Shown here piece after piece: positions 30,282 through 42,480 of a stretch of DNA of 64,000 nucleotides (the first letter of the stretch is position 1; each line of letters opens with the position of its first letter). The translations under genes and the position numbers were made by a program. The stretch is from Isoetes taiwanensis (lineage: Eukaryota; Streptophyta; Lycopodiopsida; Isoetales; Isoetaceae): assembly GCA_021234155.1 (NCBI GenBank), contig JAJEKV010000034.1, positions 11,808,697 through 11,872,696 on the forward strand, given 5' to 3'. Below the pieces are notes generated by a model that made no database searches, was not told the DNA's origin, and was given only the letters and a program-made list of their open reading frames with translations.

Positions 30282-32155
30282 TTAAGGATGGTGTAGGGGT
30301 GTAGATATAGACATTACCTAATACTCTAATGATGGATGGAAGGGCACTAAGAAATCCATAAATGCATGTAACAATGGTAGTAGAGCTAAAAACAAGCCAT
30401 TACATTCGAAGTCCTAATATTAAATGTGACATAATACCATGATAGATAATAGACAAATGGTAACCCATGTTACAATTTTTTATTATCAAATGCTTTGCTC
30501 TTGTCAGTAACATAATAAATATGCAACCTAGTCCTGTAGCACATTTCTCAAGGACTCAAATACCAAATACCTTAGCGGTTGCATTCAAGACTCCCATGAC
30601 ATCATATCAAAATCCAGCATTTAAAAACTTGTTCAACAAGCGGGGGGATGTTAAGTGGGGCTCCAACATAGCATCTGGTGACAATCATCTGTTGACACCG
30701 TTCCCATAGCATCCAGCAGTCACTTTATGCACTTGTAACTAGGCAAGCTTGATTGTAAAAAAAGAAGAAACATCCCAAGTCTTCAAGGTCTCGGGCGCAT
30801 CAAATATAAAAATCCAACTTCAAAAAACCATGGACAAAAAAATGGGCCCATTTACTAACTCAATAAGGAAGCATTAGATTTCATTTAGTAAAGAATGGAG
30901 TGTCAACACAATTCGGGGATATACGGACAAGTGAAAATAGAACTAAGCAAGAAAACAAAGAGAAACAATAAATACAATATGGAATTGAAGCTTTTGGTGC
31001 ACAAGCCTAGAACTTATCAAACAAGAAACAAACTAGACAGCAGGCAGAGTCCCAAAATACACTTGAAATCAGTCATTTGTTCATTTCCTAACTAGGTGTA
31101 TCCAGCTTCTTCACCAAGGTCATTCTTGTACTAGCGATTGCTAAACTTGGTTTTAGTCTTGAAATAACACAGTACTAGCGCCCGAGAAAGAAAAATCTTG
31201 CAACTACTTAAGAAATAAACACATTGGAGAACCAAGATGCGGCCAAAATGGTATGTGGCTAAAGCGAAACTTCTTTCTTGTCGCATGAAACCCATAATGC
31301 AAAACTCCAGAAAACAAAGGCCTGGTCGAATGGTCTAACTTAAACCAAAGAGGCTCAGCATATCATTTCGTTTCCATCAAATTGTATTCTCGTTGGTTAG
31401 TACCATACTTATCTGCGAGTCAATCATGAGCCGTGCAGCCAGAGATCAAATCTTTCAGGCTTTGGAAGCATACCTTTACATTACAAATCTTCCTCAAAAT
31501 ATGGACTATTCATTCCAGTACAATACAGAGGGAAAGAAATCTCTTCTTCCCTTCAACAAAAAAAGTGAAGAAATCGATCCATAAAAAAAAAAAAAAAAAA
31601 AATATTTTGTAGAAAATTTGGTTTCTACCTGTTTTTGCGTCAAGGGTCTCAAATCCTCGTGTTCTGTGCTGTACAAAGCTAAAATTCATAAATCATCCAT
31701 AGCCAGGTCTGGCGAAGCTGTAGGTCTGGCGATACTATATATTCAATCCGCCACATTCAAGTGAGGCAGAATTTTAAAACCAGAAATTTCCTCAGACATT
31801 CCTTAGGTCCGGCAGAAGCTCTAATCCGCCATAACCAAGCCCGGTACATAGCCAAGCAGGGGATCTGGGCTATCGATCTGCTCCAGCCTCGGATTGCTTC
31901 AGGACTCCAGTTCCGGCAGCATGCCCTAAATGTTACCCGTTCTAATCTTGTTTCCTCTTTTTTTAATACACATTAATTAACACAATCTCCATCCTTGAAT
32001 ATCATAGCCACAAAAAAATCAAGGGTCCAGAAAGGGCGCACTCTAGAAATACTATTTAGTACACCTCATCAAATACAGCACCGAAATCATAGTAAAACCT
32101 TAGTAAAAATCATACAAAAACATAAAAAAAACCCCACTGTTATTATGCTACATAT
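30282..32155. other. AT-rich gene-free segment with an A20 tract
   Basis: No recognisable genes. A run of 20 A occurs at 31583-31602, just after a short open frame (31393-31584), which may mark the 3' end of a retro-inserted transcript. At 31700-31930 a GC-richer stretch with 'ggtctggcga' and 'ccggcag' words looks like old repeat sequence. Confidence 0.35.
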
Positions 32156-32502
32156 TAGCCCATAGTATGGGTTCTATGGACTTGTGCGTGGGTGTTAATA
32201 ATCTATTGTTTTTGTTCTATTCTACAAAAATATTGCCAAACACCCAAGCCTAATAAGATATGATCTACCTTTCATACAACAGATTAAGGGTGCATCTCGG
32301 TTCTCTTTGAATTCTTTTCTAACTTTCCTTTTTGTTACAAAAATAATAAATAAGAAATAACAATTGAACACAAAAGCATGCACATGACAAAAAAAAAACG
32401 ATCTCACAAATTTGGAGAAGTTAAGGGCAAAGTGAACATTCCAAAGCCCAAAATGGTCCTGCATAACCAATGTCAACCTGTTTCTTTATGAATCAGGACC
32501 AA
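32156..32502. repeat. Dispersed ~345-bp repeat, copy 2
   Basis: Direct copy of 29769-30114. Here the sequence continues past 'ggaccaa' into 'ttttcattcaatctc' instead of the GC hairpin, which suggests that copy 1 is interrupted or truncated at that point. Confidence 0.7.
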
Positions 32503-34716
32503 TTTTCATTCAATCTCAATACCTTAAGCCACTTCGAAAGCTCCTCAAGCCATGTAAAAATTCCTATAAATCCCTGATTCAACCAAAACGACACTTTCTT
32601 ATGTAAATCCAGCCATTTTCTAGCGGTTCGAGTTTTCATCCATGCCCATTTGCCAAGACATGTAAGAATCTAATTTTGCTAGCATATGCAATTTTAATCA
32701 AATCAATAGGAAATCCCCACCTGAAGAAGAAGATCTGATACAACAATTGACGTGGTCTTCAAGCTCTTGCCTCCTCAATGTTCCTTCTTTGCCTTCATGC
32801 TCCAGATAGCCCTTGCACAATTCCCTTTTCCAAACCCTTTGCTTACATGGATATATGCCATGCATACATCTCCATTTATCATGTATTGTGTACAAATATT
32901 AAATTTTTGGCCTCTAAGCGCCTCCAGGAATTTTTACATTTTGATCTTGTGAAAAGATTTTGCTAATTTAATGAAATACTTTCTACGAGTTTTATGAACT
33001 AATGAAGCTGGAAATATAGCAAGATGGATGTTCTTGTTACAAGGGTATAACAAACTTGGGTTGGAGGGTTGGTGGGTGGGGGTGGGTTGACCAAATCCAT
33101 TCATCAATTTTACTTCTATTAAAACTATTAGTGTATGAGATGTTTTAATGCCTATCACCATATTAATCCTAGGTAAAAGACATCCCCCCTTCCACAATAC
33201 ACGTTAAAGATTAATGATCCTAGCCGTAATTTTTAGATAGGTGACACCGACCATGTATTTGATCAACCCACAATTCTTTAAGTGGCGTCAGCAATACACG
33301 GGAAAGTGGTTTTGGTATTTGTTGAGTTAAAAGAGAAATATCTTGCATGTACACCCAACACCGACCCTCATGTGCTTATGTGTGTATATTCTTCATCCAA
33401 AGTTGTTGCCCTATTCAGGGACATGTCAAGTCACAAAGGCCATAATGTCGAACTTTTATGCAATATGTCCCCAACCTATTGGCTTACAATTTTTTTCGTA
33501 GAGAATAAGATCTTGTGGGTATCACATCGGCCTACCTTCTCTATTTCTTCTTCTCCTTCTTGAATGCAACTACTAGCTTATATCTATTTTTGTATGCTCT
33601 CGATTGTTGTCTTATATCTAGATTGTTGTGTAGGCTTTTCTTTTTGAAATGACACTTGATAGTGACATTTTCAATATGGTTTTACCTCCCCATACACAAT
33701 AATCCATACTGAGTGTTTTACCCATACGCAATAATCATTATTCACATGGCCGATCATTAATGTTTTAAATGTAATAAGATAAAAAATATATATATTCTGA
33801 AACTATGGCGGCCTTGTTGTGGTTGGTGGCACAGCCAACACCAAATAGGATTCGAAGATCTGAAAAAACTAAACTATAAAAAGCATAAAGATCCCTGTAG
33901 ATTTAAATTTTTGTGCCTAGCTACTAGTCAACGCCTAAACTTCATCAAGCACAATTTTCTAAAGAAAATAAATTAAGAAAGGAAGCTTTTCAAGTGAAAA
34001 TATTTTATAATACATGTTTTCAATTGAAATTTTAATAATTATTACTTAATACTAGAATAGCGACCATAATAACTTGAGTCATAGGAGGAGATTGATTTGG
34101 TTGTGCAAAGACAGTGCCTTATTTATCAACCATGGTCATGTTTGAACAAAAATAAATACCCAGAGTTTTTGTGGACTTTGTATTTCTCCCGTCTTAACAT
34201 GTTAAAACCACATCTAAAGAAAAAATACAAGGAGTTTTCCTGATTTTATGCTGGTTCAGACACGACAATGGTTTTTAATAAGGTGTTTGGTGCAAAGAAT
34301 CATACTCAAAACCATTTCATGATAAGAGACTCATATTATTCAAAAGAAGATGAAGAAAGTAGGTTCAACTTAAGAAGATAATCACATTTAACTGCCGGTT
34401 ATATTGATGACAACATTCCTTTTAGAATTGAGTTGGCTTTTATTGTCCATGGAGATCAAATGGCAGCAACCCACTCAATAGTTATAAGTCTGCATGGTTG
34501 GAGCACCTTTTTAAACTTTACTTGTAGATGCATGTAGATGGCCATAGTAGCAAAGGCAATATTTGTGATTCTGCATAGTTGAAGCACATTATCTAACTTC
34601 AATCATGTCCATAGTGCCACAAGATAGATCTAGGAAGTCATAACATAGTAAATGCTTTGGTGTGATGTAGAAGCTCATGCCATATGCCAAATGGTGGATG
34701 TGCAATATAAGAATCT
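32503..34716. other. AT-rich gene-free segment
   Basis: Only short frames without recognised domains (for example 33282-33563). No clear long repeat or RNA gene was seen. Confidence 0.3.
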
Positions 34717-35010
34717 CCATGGGAAGTCGTATCTTATGGGACAAAACAATACATGCATATAGGTCCTGCCCCCACCATCGTACATGGCTAAATTTGCGCG
34801 CTCATGTACATATTCTTGATTATAAATGGTATTTTAACATCCATGGGAAGTCGTATCCATGCATATAGATCCTTCTCCCACCATTGTACATGGCTGAAGT
34901 GGGTCCTTCCCCCACCACCTTCACAATGATGCATGGCCACTTTCACAAGGGACATTGAACCCCTAACCTTGGGTTTGGCAGTTTAGGTTCTTACCACAAG
35001 ACCCTCTGTA
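34717..35010 (-). mobile_element. tRNA-derived SINE-like unit (Au-type), minus strand
   Basis: On the minus strand GGTCTTGTGGTAAGAACC is followed by 'ctgccaaacccaaggttagg' and GGTTCAATGTCC (34950-34961). The first is box A-like and the second a good fit to the RNA polymerase III box B, with tRNA-like spacing of about 40 bp. This arrangement is that of Au-type plant SINEs. The tail contains a duplication: 'ccatgggaagtcgtat' at 34717 and 34841, 124 bp apart, each followed by 'cccaccat.gtacatggct'. Exact ends and target duplication were not determined. Confidence 0.5.
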
Positions 35011-37298
35011 ATCACATGGGGACTACTCGTTCTGAGAGGGGGATGACAGCCACGGCTATGATTGTTCTATTTCCAGATGGACACAATAGTTACAAATAAT
35101 CTAGGTCTTAACTCCAAATTCCAGTGGCCATTGTGTAAGAACAGTTGATGTTTCAGTTCAAACATCGGAGACAAAGCTACGAGTGCCAGCAAAACTAGAT
35201 TTACCTATATTTGCGACTATGAGAACAAATTGAATTGTATGGATTTTTATTGTCAATGCAGATCAATAGGCCTATGGGACTCAATCAAAAAGAGTACAGC
35301 AAGTGTATTATTTTTAGGATTAGTAAAACCCCATTCCTAAGGTTGGGAACGTATTTATGGAGAGCTTGCTAAATTGGAGGTTTTTTATTTCTTGGACTTA
35401 TGCGTATTATAGTTAGGATTAGCTTTGCTAGTTATGATTAGTATTCTGGAGAGGTAAGGCAGTGGTTTTTAGGCAATTTTTGTGGTATGACTCCATGGGT
35501 GGCCAGATCATGGCAGGTGGTGTGCACAGGGAGCTTCTAAAGTGGTACGTCCTCCTCCATGTTTTTTGATTGCACAGGGGCAATGGCGATGGGCATGGCT
35601 CTGCTTCCTTTTTTTTTCTTAGATTTGCAAGAGATCTTTCTTCTGCAGTTGGGCGGCTTATGGAGCTTCAGCAGATCAAAGCTCTTCTTTTTTGTCCAAG
35701 CTTGGGAGCTATGGTGCATATCTTCTATTCGGGTCCCCTTTTTTTCCTTTTTGAAGACTATTGTAAATCTTGAAGAAAGTGCAAGTTGTACATACTGGAC
35801 CTCTGCTCAGCAGCTGTTACTGAAAGTTCGAAATTGGCTATGTATTTCCTCTTCAATGCCTGAACGCTCAGTGGTATTACTCAGGTTCAGTTTCTGAGGA
35901 GCAGCTTATTTAATTTCAAACCTTTTTGCAACCATTGTCTATTGGTTATTTTGAATTTAGATTTTGCCTCTTTATACGCTAATATTCCATTTTTAGGGTT
36001 CCCGTCATGGTATTTTATCTCAAAAGGCATATTCTAGGTTGGTCACGGCAGAAGGGCTAGGATTTGCTCATAAAGATTATATGGAACCCATAACTAATTG
36101 GTCTTCGTGAGGCATGATCATTGGTGCATAAAGTCCCTCCCTCCCTCCCTCCCTCCTTCACGGAGAACATGATACCTTTTGCCTTTTTTAAGGAAAGTAT
36201 TAGACACTAGTGGACTTTTGCATTTTTCTTTATCTGCTTTTTTTGCACACTTTGTGTCGTCTAGAGACCATCTTTGGTGGTTAGTCTGGGGTGACATGAT
36301 AGGCGATTCCATGTTGTCCCTATGTGTTTTATTCCTTAGCCCTTACATTGTCCATCGCATGGCGAAGTCTTACGGTAGAGATGACATGGTGATCTTGAGC
36401 TTATGTGTTGTCCATCACATAAGCGAGTGGCTTGAGTTGGATGACATGATGTTCTTGAGCCTCTGTCACGGGGCTATATCTGACCCTAAAAAGGTAGCGG
36501 GAGGTTGAAGAATGGATGACTAGTGAAAGCAGTTAAAACTCTATAATTTAGCTCTTTGTAGGGGAACTTCTAGAGCCTACAAAAAAATCTCGTCAGATAT
36601 CACAAGTATTCAACCATAAATTTGTATTGTCCATCAGAATCCTCTGAAAAATTTCCTGTCATGCACTAGCACAAATGAAATTAATCAGGGAAAAGAACCT
36701 TCTTTACCGACCAAGGTTAGTTTTATGTAAGATTCACATAAGCTCCTAGAATAGCGACAACGATGGAGGTGGCGTGACGGCGGTGCCTTGAAGCTGGTTT
36801 TTCCTTTCTAGCTGCTTTGCATTTTTTGCTGATGGGTGTACACGGAACGGCTAAAAATTTACAGTGGTGCTATGAAATCTGCAGTGCTGGCCAGGATGTC
36901 ACGACGTCTTGCGGCGGACGCTTTTTTATTTTTATGCATGTGAACAAGGCATTAGTCCCTGGTGTTAGTTGGGTGGCCAAAATATTGGGGTCACACTTGA
37001 GATGACTCTAAAATGTTGCCAACTTGCCAACTTGAGATGACTCACAGCTCTTCAGACCGACACCGCGAGTCCAAGACGCTCCTTTCGCGGCCGAAACCAG
37101 GGCCGTTATCAGCCAAGGCCAGGAATTAAATTAGGCTAATTGAACCCTAAACATCCAAAAAAGGCCAGCTAGCAGGACTCTTATCGGCACGCTCTTCCCG
37201 ATGGTTGGCGCTGGTGGATCCACAGGCATTTCTCTTTCCTCTCCATCTCTTCAAAATGCCGAAAACGTGATCAAATTCTGGAAATGCTTTGCTTGCAT
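35011..37298. other. Gene-free region upstream of the dioxygenase gene
   Basis: No domain-bearing frame was found. A short (CCCT)n-type microsatellite lies at 36131-36156. The 300 bp before the TATA box are less AT-rich and contain ACGT core words such as aacgtgatc near 37264. Confidence 0.35.
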
Positions 37299-37306
37299 TA
37301 TAAATA
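37299..37306 (+). promoter_or_regulatory. TATA box of the dioxygenase gene
   Basis: TATAAATA, followed by G, stands 81-88 bp upstream of the ATG at 37387. With a usual offset of about 30 bp, transcription would start near 37330 and give a 5' leader of roughly 55 bases. It is the best TATA match upstream of the only intact gene. Confidence 0.7.
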
Positions 37307-37386
37307 GTGGCAGTTCATACCGTGCTTTCAGTCACTTCCTTGGTCTGCTCATCCTTCTCTGTTACTTGTTTCTCTTTTGATCTATA

Positions 37387-39031
37387 ATGGATGTTTCAGG
37401 CCGAACTGAAATCAGACCATTGCAGGAAATTGTCGAGAAGGGAATTACTCAAGTTCCTGAAGCTTATGTTTTGCCTCCTCACCTGCTTAATAAGCCCTTG
37501 AAGGCTGTTCAAGGTGTAGATATTCCCGTTATTGATCTTTCAGGATTGTTAAGTAATAGACCACATGTTGTGAGGCAAATTGGTGTTGCATGCAAAGAAT
37601 GGGGATGTTTTCAGGTAAAACATTTCTTATGCAATTATCCTAATACATTGGATATGGTTATTATAAAGTATTTCCATGCTTGACATCATAAGTTCAGTTC
37701 AGATTCTATCTGAGAGAAATCCACGCATGAGTGGATGCTTAATGCTTTACTAGATTTTATCTAGGAATTTAAATATCAGATATGAATTATAGAGGTAAAC
37801 AGATCAAGTTGTCTGCTAAGAGTTACTCAAAGTTCATCTCGAGTTCACTTATTTGCTAATGGTTACTAGTGTCAAATTTCATCTTGAGCAACCCATAGAT
37901 TTAGTATCTTTAGTCATATATCGAGTAAGATATGACCGTGCAAATGTGTGAACCAGGTAACGAATCATGGCATCAACCCAAGTACAATGGCGGGTATGTT
38001 GACAGCGGCCAGGCATTTTTACAGTGTCCCTGTAAAAGACAAAATGAGTTACTTCACGACAGTTTATGATAACAGACCAGTACGCTATTCTACCAGCTTT
38101 CACGCGGCCAGAGACTCTGTTTTAGAATGGAAGGACGTCCTCAGGCTTCCTACGGGCCCTCTTCCTGAAGCCACAAAAAATTGGCCCAGGGAAGATCATC
38201 TACCAAGGTAAAATCTGTGCTTTTTGTAATTTACCCAAAATAATTAGCTTCTGACTCCTAGATTCTGGCTTTGTTTTCTCTTCAGAAAATGCACAATTGA
38301 ATACTTCAAAGGGGTATCAAGTTTATTATCCAAGCTTTTGGAAGCCATATCTGAGAGCTTGGGTTTAGATGCCGACTATCTAAGCAAGGCTCTGGCAAAT
38401 CCTGTTCAGATTTCAGCAATTAATTACTACCCTCAATGTCCGAATCCTGATGTCACAATTGGGGTCAGAGCTCACACGGATCCAAGTGCAATAACTATGC
38501 TGTTACAAGACCAAGTGGGTGGTTTTCAAGCCTTCAACAGAGGCAGGTGGATTGCTGTTAATCCTGTTGCCAATGCCCTGATAGTGAATATTGGGGATCA
38601 ATTACAGGTAATCTAATCACTTTGCACATGCAGCAACATCGGTTATGGCTATTATTGCTGAAATCAAGGCTTGATTAGTGCAGCTTTGAACATGAATTTT
38701 GTTAATTATTCTGATTTGCATTAAGTTTAGGCTTAATTATGCTGGATTTCTGCAGGTTTTGAGCAATGGCAGATATCAAAGTGGAGAGCACAGAGTGGTT
38801 GCAGACAAACATCAATTAAGAATATCAGTTGCTACTTTTCTGGGACCATGCCCTGATGCTTATATTGCACCTGCCCCCAAACTTGTAGATTCCTCTCATC
38901 CTTCAGTCTATAAGGAATTTCTTTACAGGGACTTCATGGCTGATTATGTTAGAAGAGGACCCAACGTAAGGTCTTCTATCGATCACGTGGCACGTGAATA
39001 TCCTGCACATCATGTGGATAACTTTATATAA
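37387..39031 (+). CDS. 2-oxoglutarate/Fe(II)-dependent dioxygenase (DOXC class), 4 exons
   Basis: Exons 37387-37614, 37957-38207, 38286-38607 and 38756-39031 join in frame to a 358-residue protein. All three introns (342, 78 and 148 bp) have GT-AG ends. The N-terminal DIOX_N domain covers 'IPVIDLSGLL' (about residue 46) to 'VTNHGI' (77-82). The 2OG-Fe(II) domain has 'NYYPQCPNP', the iron ligands His223 and Asp225 in 'AHTD', His279 in 'GEHRVV', and the 2-oxoglutarate anchor Arg289-x-Ser291. 'LSNGRYQS' before the distal His is typical of the group with feruloyl-CoA 6'-hydroxylases and related oxidases of specialised metabolism. Length and exon layout are normal, so it is probably functional and cytosolic (no targeting peptide seen). 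The substrate cannot be deduced. The ATG follows a TATA box by 81 bp. Its neighbours are repeats only. Confidence 0.93.
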
Positions 39032-39290
39032 TGATGATGTACTGTCTAAAAGAATTAAATACCCCTACATTTTGCAAACAAAATTATCAAGATGCCCTTA
39101 AATGTCTCCCTATATAAAAGAATTACTAAAATGCCCCTACATTTTGCAAAAAAATTATCAAAGTGCCCTTAAAAACAAGGCGGTTTTATTGAAACAACAA
39201 TAACGCTTTTGTGACTTGTCAAATAAGAAAGTGCTCTTCACACAAGACTTATAGGTGAGTAGTATCATTTTGGTGACAGTGTAATTGTTT
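39032..39290. repeat. 72-bp tandem duplication just 3' of the dioxygenase gene
   Basis: 'cccctacattttgcaaa' with 'aaattatcaa.atgccctt' occurs at 39062 and 39134 (period 72 bp). It lies in the likely 3' untranslated region or flank. No canonical AATAAA was found close to the stop codon; 'attaaat' near 39054 is the nearest approximation. Confidence 0.6.
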
Positions 39291-39556
39291 AAAATGGAGT
39301 TGGAATCGTTAGGTTACATTGTTTTAGATAAGTGTTCGAAGAAACAACTCCAATGGAAAAAATTCAACTCAAATGAGCTTAAACATCTGGTGCCGTGCGA
39401 TTATCTGATCGCAGCAATCTCCACCGTTCAATCAGCATCTTGGCAGGGGAGGTTATTTTTGATAATCCATCGCTCCTGAGTGATTATCAAGTCCACGGTT
39501 GAGATTGAGGAAGTTATCATATCTATGGTGATAATCGCCTCCACCAGATGTTTAAG

Positions 39557-39660
39557 GGAGGCCAACCCTCCCCTCTCGATGATTATGGCAGATAACCCTC
39601 TCGGCCTGCCGGCCTCGAGGGTTATCTGCCATAATCATCTCAAGAGGAGGGTTATCCTCC
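39557..39660. repeat. 104-bp palindrome, possible foldback core
   Basis: 'gatgattatggcagataaccctc' (39578-39600) is mirrored by 'gagggttatctgccataatcatc' (39617-39639) around a centre TGCC. Outer parts 'ggaggccaaccctcccc' and 'gaggagggttatcctcc' also pair. Flanking direct copies of 'ggaaaaaattcaactcaaatgagc' (near 39355 and 39688) and of 'aatttggcttaaaagaattt' (near 39744 and 39840) suggest a larger degraded element from about 39290 to 39900. Confidence 0.75.
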
Positions 39661-39899
39661 TCATAACTTATAACTCAAACCACATTGGAAAAAATTCAAC
39701 TCAAATGAGCATAACTTATAACTCAAACCCGCATGACTTGTGAATTTGGCTTAAAAGAATTTGTGTTTGAGAACATCGTATCCTAGCTATAATGTTTGCG
39801 GTGACAACTTTTGGAACTCAAATGGGCATAACATGTGAATTTGGCTTAGAAGAATTTGATGTGTTTGGAAGATCTTATCCTAATCTAATAAGAACTAGT

Positions 39900-41374
39900 T
39901 ATGGTGCCCAGCATTGCCGGGCTTTAGTAGCAGTTTGAAGGGATTTTCATTGTTGAGACGTGTCTTTGTTTGTTTGGTAATATCAATATATTCCTTGGTA
40001 GTCAATAAATCTTTAACAAACCTTGATATGCATCTTTATCTTCATCTTTCATGGATTTAAGCATAACTACTTCCGCCTAAAGAGTTGCTTTTCTTTTCAA
40101 CACTGAAATTGTAAACCTAAACCTATAACATTTATGCACCGCCAAATAGCACCATCATGCTCATGTCCAGGATGACACGTACTTATGCTTTGCTAATAAT
40201 GAGAAAGGGCTGGAAAAGCAAGAAGTAGAGAAAAGGTTGCATCCCTTTCCATTGTGATCCCATGATAGAAGCAAATTTCAAAACTTATAGTCTAGTGGAA
40301 AGCAGCAAACCCCACCCCACTTTCCACGTCAACAACAACAATGGAAACAACGATGTTTAATTGTTACAAAATAAATAGTGGGTGTTCAACTGTTACTTAT
40401 ATAAAGCCTTTGTAGTGCAATGGTTGTTGTCTATGCTTGTATTGATTATATGGGTGAAAGATAACTGCATTTGTGAAGGCGGAAGACATGCAAGTATAGA
40501 ATGCTCATGCATGTATCCTTGCACAGAGTGCTCCATACACAGGAGGGATCTAGTTAAAGCAATAGTTCTCTCTCTCAAACTTCCCTTCTCTATTATTTTG
40601 CATGATCAAACACGATTCTGTGTTGTATCCTGCCTAGAAGCAACTTTAGATATCAAACAACCCTATTTGTTCATATTCCAAAAATTCTCAAAACCTTGGA
40701 ATTTGATGACAAACAATAGTTGGATGTCGTCTTGAAATAGAAATTTAGGAGCATATTAAATTTCTAGCCCATCCTTGTGTTGCTTCCGATGCTTAGAGTA
40801 AAAAACTAATTGTCAAAAGAAAGCCAAGTTGAATTTTTTGTTTTTGACACTACTATTGATAGTACAAATATGCATATTCTTTAAAGCCAAGTTGAACTTT
40901 TTGTTTTTGACACTACAATTGATAAGTACAAATATGCATATTCTTTCTTGTCTTATGTTCCACATGAACATTCTTTTAGGTCGTTTTCATGCAAGGACTC
41001 AAATAGTGTTCTGTACTATTGGTACAGATGACATGGTGAAGCTCTAAGTAGATGATGTGGGCGAACCAATAACAATGATGTGGCAAGCCTATTATGGATC
41101 TAATGCTTTAACGCAATCCTCTCCATTATTTTGATGTCTGAACCTGCAACTATACACATTTCTCAAAAAAAACGTCCAACTTACATAGTTGGAAAGAACA
41201 CTGGTTAAAACTGCTAAGCATTTTCATTGGCCATAATAAGAAAAGAATTGATATACACATCTTAATATGAGCAACATGAGACATGCATGATGGTAATCAT
41301 TGTTGTGAATGAATATTTCAAATATTGTATATGTAATTCCAGACATGTAATAGCATTTCCAACATATCTTTGAT
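39900..41374. other. Gene-free AT-rich segment
   Basis: No recognised gene. A local duplication 'aagccaagttgaa.tttttgtttttgacact' occurs near 40822 and 40886 (about 64 bp apart). Confidence 0.35.
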
Positions 41375-41659
41375 ATGTTCTTGACTTGCAGCATCCCACG
41401 TAACTATTTGGAGAGAACTGATGAAAGAGACGTATTATCTCATGCGCTGCATTGCCAAACGATGATCATTGGAAGATTGGAGAGGACAATTGGAAGATTG
41501 GAGAGAACTGATGAAAGAGAATCATTATCTCATGCACTGCATTGCCAAGACATGATAATTGAAAGATTGCAAAGAACTCTTGAAAGATTTGGAAAGAGAA
41601 TGAATGCTAAGAATCGTTCAAAAGAAACTTTAGCTCAAGCTCCATTGCGGCAAACATAG
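41375..41659 (+). CDS. Short unidentified frame with a 90-bp in-frame repeat
   Basis: The open frame contains two copies of a 30-residue unit, 'ERTDERDVLSHALHCQ' plus 'MIIGRLERT' and 'ERTDERESLSHALHCQ' plus 'MIIERLQRT'. In DNA, 'ggagagaactgatgaaagaga' occurs at 41410 and 41500 (period 90 bp). The composition is charged and helical, like a coiled coil. No family was recognised. The in-frame period and mostly conservative differences could mean selection, but the frame is short, has no good start context and may be only an exon or a chance repeat. Confidence 0.25.
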   Translation: MFLTCSIPRNYLERTDERDVLSHALHCQTMIIGRLERTIGRLERTDERESLSHALHCQDMIIERLQRTLERFGKRMNAKNRSKETLAQAPLRQT

Positions 41660-42027
41660 CTCATTCAACTTCTGTGCTCTGGTGGACTTCAGTTTCTACA
41701 ACCCCCTCTGCAATGCTACATCTTGACGAATGAGGAATTTGAATCGTCTCTACACAAAATGTATAGTATTAGTATTAGTATGTAATTACTACAATTCTCA
41801 TTCTATACGTAATGATACCATCTCTAGCAAAAACTGATAGAAACTAAGGACGTAATCTATGAGTATACCATTCTCTTGCAACTTCGTATATTTATAGAAT
41901 TAAGCACACACTCAATTCTCATTCCTTCATTAGCATAAAACAAACATGCAAGTATCTCCTACCTGCAAATATGTGAATTCTCATTCCTTCATTAGCATAA
42001 AATATAGACATGCAAGTATCTCCTACC

Positions 42028-42480
42028 TACAAATACGTGAGATGACATATAATGTTTAGATGAAGAGGAGTCCTTACCTACGTACACCTCCTGCTCTAAA
42101 AATTCCTGCAAAACCAACATCACCTGCAAAATGATATGCGCATGGCCAAATCTCCCCTGCAAAAATCTTTAAAACTGACATCAAGGACTTGGTCATGGAA
42201 GCACATAAAATTGTTTAATTAAAGGAAAGATACCACCCATACGAAAGAGCCCTTGATCATGATCATGTCAACCCCTGATAATGTAATAGAGCTAGCCAAA
42301 GAACTTGCTCTTAAAAAAATCTTCTGTGGCAAGTCCCTTTTTTGGACTTCTCCTCCTCGTATGTACTATGATTTAGGCACATGGCCATTTTCTCAGCTCT
42401 CCATTATTCCAAAAAGACCATTATTTTAGGCAATAGTATATTTTTGCAGAACACACAGATCTCCCGATATTTAGGAGCTA
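42028..42480. repeat. Segmental duplication A, copy 1
   Basis: From 'tacaaatacgtgagatgacatataatgtttaga' through 'ccttacctacgta', 'aaaatgatatg.gcatggccaaatct', 'gtggcaagtccct' to 'agatctccc'. The same order of phrases recurs about 750 bp downstream in copy 2. Shorter repeats of 'gcaagtatctcctacctgcaaata' precede it (near 41949, 42013 and 42728). Non-coding. Confidence 0.75.

Noticed and set aside
29769-32502. Direct repeats read as the two LTRs of a small retrotransposon (TRIM)
   Set aside because: No TG...CA ends, primer-binding site, polypurine tract or target duplication was found, and the inner 2 kb shows no retroelement signals. Kept as a repeat pair only.
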